Translations under genes and position numbers: made by a program | Assembly (NCBI RefSeq): GCF_001742425.1 | Contig: NZ_MJEH01000055.1 | Location: forward strand, 83,548 to 147,547 | Origin: Bacillus solimangrovi | GTDB taxonomy: Bacteria; Bacillota; Bacilli; Bacillales; Bacillaceae_N | Length of the DNA stretch: 64,000 nt | Direction of reading: 5' to 3' | Notes under the pieces: model-generated | The model's database searches: none | Seen by the model: only the letters and a program-made list of their open reading frames with translations | Told to the model about the DNA's origin: nothing | Shown here: positions 57,712 to 64,000 of the stretch, piece by piece | How the letters are laid out: the number at the start of each line of letters is the position of its first letter | Numbering within the stretch: position 1 is the stretch's first letter

Positions 57712-60700
57712 TTAAAGTGCTTCGAGATGTACAGAACTTCCTTTCCCTGAAGGTTCAGCTGGTGTTACGATAAGCTTTCGTGGAAGTCGTTCCTTCAATT
57801 CAGGAACATGACTAATTACACCGACAGATAATTTTTGATTGTTTAACTTCTCTAACGAAGTAATTACCGTATCTAATAACTCTTGATCAAGTGTTCCAAA
57901 CCCCTCGTCTAAGAAGAAAAACTCCAATGGATATTCTCCTCGCAACTGAATTTGTGCTGACAGAGATAAGGCTAACGATAATGATGTAAGGAATGTTTCA
58001 CCTCCAGATAATGTCGATACCGGTCTTTTCACACCACCATTTGCATCATCTCGAATAATAAAACCACCTTCTGAATCTACTTCTATTGCATAACGTCCAC
58101 GCGTTAATCTCTTTAGTCGATCAGATGCATCTTTACTCACATGGACAAGCTGTTCTTCAGCTACAAATTCAACGAATGCATTCCCTCTAAACACTTGCTG
58201 TAATTTCTTATTGCGCTCATTTACCTTTTCTAATCCTTTACCTTTAACATCTAACTGATGATAACGTTCAGCCTTTCGCTTTACATCTTGAAGCATTTCA
58301 AACATTGCACCTTTTCTCTCTTGTGCATTTGAAACTTCTTCTTGTAAGGTGTTGCGATGTAACTGCACCTGTTTCCATTGCTCATCTAGTAGTGTCCGAC
58401 CTTGCAGTTCTTTCTTTACTTCAGAATAATTTGCCTTACATTGCTTCATCTGCTCATTATGTGAATCAATGGTATGTTGCCAACTTTCTTGTTCATCTTT
58501 CGATTTGATACAATCTTTTAATGACTCAACCGTTACAAATGATGAGTTACTAAATTTCTCATCCCACCTTTTTTCAGCAAGTCTTACACGATCACTAGCA
58601 TGCTCATATGTTGATGTTGCAGATGCAGCCTTTGTTTGTATCTGATAATATTTTTCTTTCTCTTGCTGCCAAGTTTGATATGTTTGTTCCATATCTATAT
58701 TTAATCTATCCATTGTTTGTTTCTTTTCAGTTAACTTACTTTCAACTTGGTCAACTTGAGCATACCTTTCGACCTTTTGAAGTAGACGATTAGCTTCACG
58801 TTCTTTTGACTCAATTGAAGTTTTAGCAATTGCTAGTTGCTGTTCACTTTGTACCGATTGCTGATGAAGGTGCTTGATCTCTTCCTCTTTCTCTTCTAAA
58901 TAAGGCACACTTTTCTCAATTCGCATACGAAGGTCTACAATTAACTTATCGATTTCGTTTAATTTGTTATATCGACTACTTACTTCATCAATTATTAGAT
59001 TAGGAAACTGCTTGATCCAATCTTTCGTCATTCTTTCAAGCTCTGCTTGTTTCAGAGTGCAGCGTTCTTCTTCAACTTTCAGATCTTTTTGTAGATGTAC
59101 AATTCGACCTTCTCTTTCTTCAAATGCTTGTCTCGCTTCACGAGAAGTTCGAATTTGCTTTCTTATAGCCTCCTTTAACTCTAATACATCTTGGCCAAGT
59201 GCCTTATATTCTGTAGAAAAACTTTGGAATCCATTCTCAATGTCTTCTTCACTTAATTCGTTAACGATTGGCTTAATTTCTTGTTGAATTTGCAAAACTG
59301 GTGTCTTATCTTTCAGTACTTCAGTTAACTCTGCTGAACATTGTTCAAGTTGAAGTCGATATGAAGAAAGATGAATTTTCATATCCTCAAATTCACGAAG
59401 CAATTTTTCTACATGCTGGATATAATCGATTAATTGTGAAACATCACTGTTATTAAATTGAAGTGGGGCTGGATGCTCAATTGAACCACAAACAGGACAT
59501 GGTTTTCCTTGCTCTAGCTGATGAACAAGCTCATTAGCTAACTGATTCGCTTTCTCTTTATCAAATTCTGCTTTCTTACGATGCAAAACATTTGTAATAA
59601 ATGTCGCATGTTTTTCCAGCTCCCTCTCTCGTTCGGCGATTACTGTATAAATTCGTTCATTTCTTTCGAACAGTTGCTTCAAAGATTCGTTCGAAATTTG
59701 TAATTGTTGCTCGGACGATTGCAGCGCATTTTTCTGCTGAACATACTGATCAGTGCGTACTTGAAATCTCTCATTCAATTCCTTTACATGCTGGGTTTGA
59801 TGCTCAATCGCTTGCTTCGCTAAAACAGCAGACTGAATCTGTTGACGCTCTTCTACAGGTATTTCAATTTCATTCATTTTTTCTTGCAACTCTTTTTGAC
59901 GCATTAGCCCTTTTTCTTGTAAATGTTCCGCCTGTTTCATTTGATTTTGTACTTTCAACACTTCATTTTGTCGATTATTTATTTCTTCTATTAATTTCTT
60001 TTGTTCATGCTGTATTTGAATTAGTGTCTGTTTTTCTTCCACAGCTACGCGTAATTTTTCAATTTCTTGCGTTAATATTGGCATTTCCACATCAAATTGT
60101 TTTTTTATTTTTTGATAACTTTGTTCACTTTCAAGCGCTAATTTCTTAGCCTTATTATATTGCTTTTCTATAAACGTTTTCTCACTGTCAGCTTTTTCTT
60201 TTTGAGCATTAGCAAGTTCAAATTCTTCAAGATATGGTGATAATAAGTCAGCTTGCCTTGCTTTTTCTAACTTTTCAAATAAGCGTTCAATTTCAAACTG
60301 TTGTTTTTGTAGTTCGCTCAAAACACCTTCTATTTGTTCTTTTCGCTCCTGTAATTGCTTAACTAATTTCGCCTCTTCAAATTGTGACTCAATTTTTTCA
60401 AGTTGCCCCTTTTTTTCAATTAATTGTTTTTCTGCTTCTTGTAGATGTTCATCTGCTAACTTAAGAGCTTCCTTTGAAGCATCACCAAGACCATTCTTCT
60501 CTGCCTCAATTTGCCCAATAGAAACTTCTGCTTCTTGAATACGTTCACGTAGTTTTTGATTTAACCGATCACCATATTGTTCTAAGTGAAATAACCGTTG
60601 CAACATTTGCCGTCGATCAGATCCCTTTAATGATAGAAATTCCGCAAACTTTCCTTGTGGAAGTACAACTGCACGTGTAAAATCATCAATCGTTAATCCA

Positions 60701-61113
60701 AGCAATTCTTGAATTGATTCATTCACATCTCCTGCCTTCTCCGCTATTACAACTGTTTCACCTTCAGATAAATCAAGTAAACGACATGATGATGAACGAA
60801 GATTCACATCTCCAGTTCGTTTAAAACGCCTCTCCACTCGATACCGCTTTGTCGCTTTTGCGTTACCTAATTCAAAGGTCAATCCAACATCTAATGTATC
60901 TTCAGCATGATTCATAATCCCTTGTGTATTGTTGGCTGCACGCTCAACTTTACCGTATAGTGCAAGTGTCATAGCATCAAGTAATGAGGATTTTCCACTT
61001 CCAGTTGGACCAAAGATCCCAAATACGCCACCACTCGTTAATGCTTCAAAATCAACCTCTTGTTTTTCACGAAAGCTATGCAAACCTGCTACACTTAATT
61101 GAATCGGTCGCAT
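57712..61113 (-). CDS. sbcC: Exonuclease SbcCD subunit C (SMC-like ATPase)
   Basis: SbcC with SbcD processes hairpins and DNA ends. The 1133-residue protein has Walker A in IFGPTGSGKSSLLDAM, long coiled coils, the zinc-hook CPVC (GKPCPVCGS) near the middle, the ABC signature LSGGETFLTSLSLAL and Walker B FFLDEGFGTLD. Its ATG directly abuts the sbcD stop (TAAATG) with GAGGAGGTG upstream, so the two are coupled. Confidence 0.96.
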   Translation of the reverse strand: MRPIQLSVAGLHSFREKQEVDFEALTSGGVFGIFGPTGSGKSSLLDAMTLALYGKVERAANNTQGIMNHAEDTLDVGLTFELGNAKATKRYRVERRFKRTGDVNLRSSSCRLLDLSEGETVVIAEKAGDVNESIQELLGLTIDDFTRAVVLPQGKFAEFLSLKGSDRRQMLQRLFHLEQYGDRLNQKLRERIQEAEVSIGQIEAEKNGLGDASKEALKLADEHLQEAEKQLIEKKGQLEKIESQFEEAKLVKQLQERKEQIEGVLSELQKQQFEIERLFEKLEKARQADLLSPYLEEFELANAQKEKADSEKTFIEKQYNKAKKLALESEQSYQKIKKQFDVEMPILTQEIEKLRVAVEEKQTLIQIQHEQKKLIEEINNRQNEVLKVQNQMKQAEHLQEKGLMRQKELQEKMNEIEIPVEERQQIQSAVLAKQAIEHQTQHVKELNERFQVRTDQYVQQKNALQSSEQQLQISNESLKQLFERNERIYTVIAERERELEKHATFITNVLHRKKAEFDKEKANQLANELVHQLEQGKPCPVCGSIEHPAPLQFNNSDVSQLIDYIQHVEKLLREFEDMKIHLSSYRLQLEQCSAELTEVLKDKTPVLQIQQEIKPIVNELSEEDIENGFQSFSTEYKALGQDVLELKEAIRKQIRTSREARQAFEEREGRIVHLQKDLKVEEERCTLKQAELERMTKDWIKQFPNLIIDEVSSRYNKLNEIDKLIVDLRMRIEKSVPYLEEKEEEIKHLHQQSVQSEQQLAIAKTSIESKEREANRLLQKVERYAQVDQVESKLTEKKQTMDRLNIDMEQTYQTWQQEKEKYYQIQTKAASATSTYEHASDRVRLAEKRWDEKFSNSSFVTVESLKDCIKSKDEQESWQHTIDSHNEQMKQCKANYSEVKKELQGRTLLDEQWKQVQLHRNTLQEEVSNAQERKGAMFEMLQDVKRKAERYHQLDVKGKGLEKVNERNKKLQQVFRGNAFVEFVAEEQLVHVSKDASDRLKRLTRGRYAIEVDSEGGFIIRDDANGGVKRPVSTLSGGETFLTSLSLALSLSAQIQLRGEYPLEFFFLDEGFGTLDQELLDTVITSLEKLNNQKLSVGVISHVPELKERLPRKLIVTPAEPSGKGSSVHLEAL

Positions 61114-62292
61114 TTATTTCACCTCCTCTTCATCGTGAACTAATTCCATAAATAATTGGACTAATTCACCTTCAGGCATACCTCCACCAGTCTGCCTTTG
61201 ATAAAATCGCTTAAACATCTCATCGATAGGTAATTTCTGAACTTTAGTACTTTCCTCATCTGTTTCCATCTCTGGAAAAATTGGTCGAATATGGATAATA
61301 CCACGATGTTGCTTTCGCAAACGGTGGATCTCTTCGATTGATAGTGCATGCTCAACATTCACTTCTAAATCGATCCAAGCTTGCTTATCTCGCCCTTCTT
61401 CGAGCCAATTATATACTTCCTGTAACCCATTTCTTGCCTTCCATGTTACGAGTGGCCTTCCACTAGACAAATATACTTCATCAATCTTTATCTCTTTTTC
61501 TGCTTTTGGCGGAGAAAGCTCAACAATCGTTACAGATTTTGTATAACTTGACTCTGAAAAACTAAAGGCTAAAGGTGAACCAGAGTATCGCGCTGGTGAC
61601 TTCGCATGTTTAATATTTTGAGGTCGATGCAAATGACCTAATGCCGTATATTGTGCTCTTTCAGGCAAACTTGTCGCCCTTACAGTATATGCACCGCCAA
61701 CTTCAATTGGACGTTCTGATTCCGTTGCACTTCCTCCAGCTGTAAAAATATGACTCATTGCGATATTAATACTCTCATCTGTAAATGATTTGCTCATCTC
61801 ACTAAACAAATAACGGATTTGTGCATCATAGCTTTCACGTAACTTCAGTTCTTCGTTTTCTTCTGATAACACCTTCTTCAATCGTGCTTCAGATGGATAC
61901 GGCAATGCAGCTACCTTTAATATCTCTTCTGCTGTTGGGATAACAATTGAGCATACTCTCTCAGTAGGATAACCTATTAGCGTAATCCCTTGCTTTCTTG
62001 CAAGTGGAGATGATGCTTGTAAACGATCAGGATTATCATGGTTACCAGCGATTACTATGACAGGACGTTTCCCATTATTTGATAATCTAGCCATACTATC
62101 GTAGAACAGCTGTTCAGCACGTGAAGGAGGATTAACTGTATCAAATACATCTCCTGCCATCAATACAGCATCAATTTGTTCCCTTTCTACAATCTCACAT
62201 ATTTCATTCAGAAACTGCTCTTGTTCTTCTAATCGGTCTCTTCCCTCTAACGTACGTCCTAGATGCCAGTCCGCTGTATGTAAAAGTCGCAT
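61114..62292 (-). CDS. sbcD: Exonuclease SbcCD subunit D (Mre11-like nuclease)
   Basis: The 392-residue metallophosphoesterase has HTADWHLGR, AGDVFDTVNPP, IAGNHDNPDRL and a metal-binding GHLHRPQN, with a C-terminal capping region. It is first in a two-gene unit with sbcC and lies after a terminator that separates it from addA. Confidence 0.97.
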   Translation of the reverse strand: MRLLHTADWHLGRTLEGRDRLEEQEQFLNEICEIVEREQIDAVLMAGDVFDTVNPPSRAEQLFYDSMARLSNNGKRPVIVIAGNHDNPDRLQASSPLARKQGITLIGYPTERVCSIVIPTAEEILKVAALPYPSEARLKKVLSEENEELKLRESYDAQIRYLFSEMSKSFTDESINIAMSHIFTAGGSATESERPIEVGGAYTVRATSLPERAQYTALGHLHRPQNIKHAKSPARYSGSPLAFSFSESSYTKSVTIVELSPPKAEKEIKIDEVYLSSGRPLVTWKARNGLQEVYNWLEEGRDKQAWIDLEVNVEHALSIEEIHRLRKQHRGIIHIRPIFPEMETDEESTKVQKLPIDEMFKRFYQRQTGGGMPEGELVQLFMELVHDEEEVK

Positions 62293-62335
62293 TTCCTCAC
62301 CTTCTCTTCCAACCTATTCACTTCATACTTATGTA

Positions 62336-62361
62336 AAACCCCCGAGTAGCCTCAGGGGTTT
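62336..62361. terminator. Terminator between addA and sbcD
   Basis: The arms AAACCCCCGAG and CTCAGGGGTTT give a stem with one G-A mismatch and T residues on the minus strand. Confidence 0.85.
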
Positions 62362-62462
62362 CACTTATAGACATTGAATATTTTAATAAGCTTACTTCTT
62401 CATTTCTCTTACTAGAAAAACAGAAGCTTAACCAGTTCGTTTAACTTTTTTGGAACATATAC

Positions 62463-64000
62463 TTATAGTTTCAACACATGTCCACCATCAAAGAAATATA
62501 AATATCGCTCTGTAACAGGACGTTTCCATATTTGTTCTAATGCTTTTGTATACATATCTATTTGAATTTTGTATCGACTTACTAGTTTGGGTTTCGCTTC
62601 AACAAATCCACCTTTAAATCGTTCTTGAATCGCATCAGTTTTATAATCTATCAACACAAGGCTTTCACTATCTTTTATTACGCAATCAATTACACCTTGT
62701 ACGAGAACGGACTCACCTTCTCCTAACCAATTGGGATACGCTTCGTTAGAGCGAAGTGTCATCGTAAATGGCACTTCACGTTTCACACTTTCTGACTCAA
62801 TTACCCGTTGACCAAGATCTGTCTCGTAAAACGCCACAATTTGTTTCACATCAATAGCATTTGCTTGTTCTGCTGTTAATAGTTCTTTTGCTACCATCTC
62901 ATCTACTTTAGTTGCAATTGTATCTATATCTATTTTCTCTCTTAACTCTACATGCTGCATAACCATATGCATTGCTGTTCCACGCTCTGGTGCAGTAAGT
63001 TTTTCCTTTTGCATAAAACGAGGACGTGATTGAATTGGTCCACGGAATTGACGTACATACTGATTATCAGTATATTCATCTTGCTGCTGTGTACGCTTAA
63101 TTTCTGTAACAGATTGCTTTGCTCTTTTCTCAACTGCATCTCGATATGGATAGGACCAATTCAAGCGTTGTTCAACAGTGTCTACGAGCTCACTCTTACT
63201 ATTAATCGGCTCCCAACTTTCAACACTCTTTAGTAACTCTTCTTGTTTTTCGATATGAGCAGAAGCTTCTTCTTCTAATCCAACCGAACTTGATAGTTGC
63301 ACACTGAATTCTGCTGGATATTGTTTAAGATCATATGGTGACTGATTTATAACTGTTTCACCGATATGTTTTTCAACTTGATGATGACGGATCAAAGCTG
63401 GACCAATCCAATCAGTATATGATACGGCATTCGCACGTTTAAATGCTGGTAGAAGCCATTCTTGTTCCTCTAATGAATCTTTCCAGCTTTGTAATTTCTT
63501 TGCTGCATCTTTAACTGTTGCTGTCAAAATAAGCTTTTCCTTAGCACGTGTTAATGCAACATACAAGACACGCATTTCTTCTGCTATCATTTCAAATTGC
63601 ATACGTCTCTTCATCGCATGTTGAGCAATAGTAGGATAACTTACACGTAATTTTGGATGAACAAATTTTGAAGCAAATCCTAAATCTTTATGCAACATGA
63701 CTTTTGCTCGTAAATCTTGCATATTAAACTGCTTCCCTAATCCCGCAACAAATACGATCGGAAACTCTAAACCTTTGCTTTTATGAATCGTCATGAGTCG
63801 AATAACATCCTCTTGCTCACCAAGTGCACGAGCAGCTCCTAAGTCATCGCCACGATCTTGCATTCGTTCAATAAATCGAAGAAAACGAAACAAACCTCGA
63901 AATGATGTTTCTTCATATTGACGGGCACGATCATACAAGGCACGTAAATTTGCTTGACGTTGTTTACCACCAGGGATTCCACCGACAAAATCGTAATAAC
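62463..64000 (-). CDS. addA: ATP-dependent helicase/nuclease subunit A, C-terminal part
   Basis: The frame is open to the window edge, so the start lies beyond 64000. The visible 512 or so residues begin YYDFVGGIPGGKQRQANLRA and include the UvrD-type motifs DVIRLMTIHKSKGLEFPIVFVAG and MRVLYVALTRAKEKL. The RecB-family nuclease follows (GTAMHMVMQHV, VQGVIDCVI with the metal-binding Asp, LIDYKTD, YKIQIDMYTKALE). AddAB repairs double-strand breaks from their ends. addB should lie further right. Confidence 0.97.
   Translation of the reverse strand, partial: YYDFVGGIPGGKQRQANLRALYDRARQYEETSFRGLFRFLRFIERMQDRGDDLGAARALGEQEDVIRLMTIHKSKGLEFPIVFVAGLGKQFNMQDLRAKVMLHKDLGFASKFVHPKLRVSYPTIAQHAMKRRMQFEMIAEEMRVLYVALTRAKEKLILTATVKDAAKKLQSWKDSLEEQEWLLPAFKRANAVSYTDWIGPALIRHHQVEKHIGETVINQSPYDLKQYPAEFSVQLSSSVGLEEEASAHIEKQEELLKSVESWEPINSKSELVDTVEQRLNWSYPYRDAVEKRAKQSVTEIKRTQQQDEYTDNQYVRQFRGPIQSRPRFMQKEKLTAPERGTAMHMVMQHVELREKIDIDTIATKVDEMVAKELLTAEQANAIDVKQIVAFYETDLGQRVIESESVKREVPFTMTLRSNEAYPNWLGEGESVLVQGVIDCVIKDSESLVLIDYKTDAIQERFKGGFVEAKPKLVSRYKIQIDMYTKALEQIWKRPVTERYLYFFDGGHVLKL

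Noticed and set aside
63936..63938. Apparent start of the addA fragment at a TTG
   Set aside because: The frame continues upstream to the window edge with typical AddA sequence, so this is an internal leucine codon.

Overview
This is an AT-rich window from the chromosome of an endospore-forming Bacillaceae bacterium (Bacillus sensu lato; the species cannot be named from sequence alone). Sporulation and germination genes (gerPABCDEF, spoVAC/spoVAE, a Spo0E-like phosphatase), a T-box, a SAM-I riboswitch, FapR and TnrA/GlnR boxes and AGGAGG-type ribosome binding sites all fit. Read right to left, the gene order follows, from established knowledge, the Bacillus subtilis addA-sbcDC-yisB-gerP-yisI-yisK-yisL-asnO-(yit)-argC..argF-yjzC-yjzD-med-comZ-fabH-fabF-yjaZ-yjbA-trpS segment, with local insertions and losses.

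Layout. 1-1.3 kb: Trp T-box and trpS. 1.3-4.6 kb: yjbA, a small membrane protein with a sigma-E-like promoter, the metalloprotease-like yjaZ, and an LCP cell-wall ligase. 4.7-9.9 kb: fabF and fabH under a FapR operator, comZ, med, a YjaU-like hydrolase fold and a 44-residue ORF. 10-15.9 kb: yjzD, a non-syntenic insert (membrane protein, nucleoside hydrolase, alpha/beta hydrolase, RarD permease), yjzC, uppP and a small single-pass protein. 16-25.6 kb: the arginine operon argCJBD-carAB-argF, overlapping and apparently translationally coupled. 25.8-34.1 kb: a Crp/Fnr regulator and the yit cluster (yitW, yitV, yitU, yizC, a soluble chemoreceptor, an ipi-like lipoprotein, yitT, yitS). 34.2-39.8 kb: SAM-I riboswitch with yitJ and metH. 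39.8-48 kb: orphan sensor kinase, cytoplasmic GH13 enzyme, a spoVA cassette without spoVAD, glnK-amtB, and an MFS transporter. 48.3-55 kb: asnO, yisL, SDR, yisK, a Spo0E-like phosphatase, an acyl-CoA ligase. 55.2-57.5 kb: gerPA-F and the HNH protein yisB. 57.7-64 kb: sbcC, sbcD and the 3' part of addA, cut by the window edge.

Working together: YitJ makes methyl-THF and MetH uses it, both under SAM control. The arg genes carry glutamate and carbamoyl phosphate to citrulline. FabH/FabF start and extend fatty acids under FapR. GlnK and AmtB handle ammonium under nitrogen control. GerP, SpoVA and Spo0E-like proteins serve spore formation and germination.

The most striking signal is the leader of the MFS transporter (47963-48043, minus strand). 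A 10-codon leader peptide with a perfect AGGAGG site lies over a first hairpin, and a second hairpin buries the transporter's own Shine-Dalgarno site and the first base of its start codon. This is the architecture of translation attenuation as in erm and cat genes. Other points of interest are a structured, apparently decayed transposon end with a second diverged copy, a spoVA cassette lacking spoVAD, a lipoprotein fusing BsuPI-like and Gmad2-like domains at the ipi locus, and two consensus TnrA/GlnR boxes bracketing the glnK promoter.
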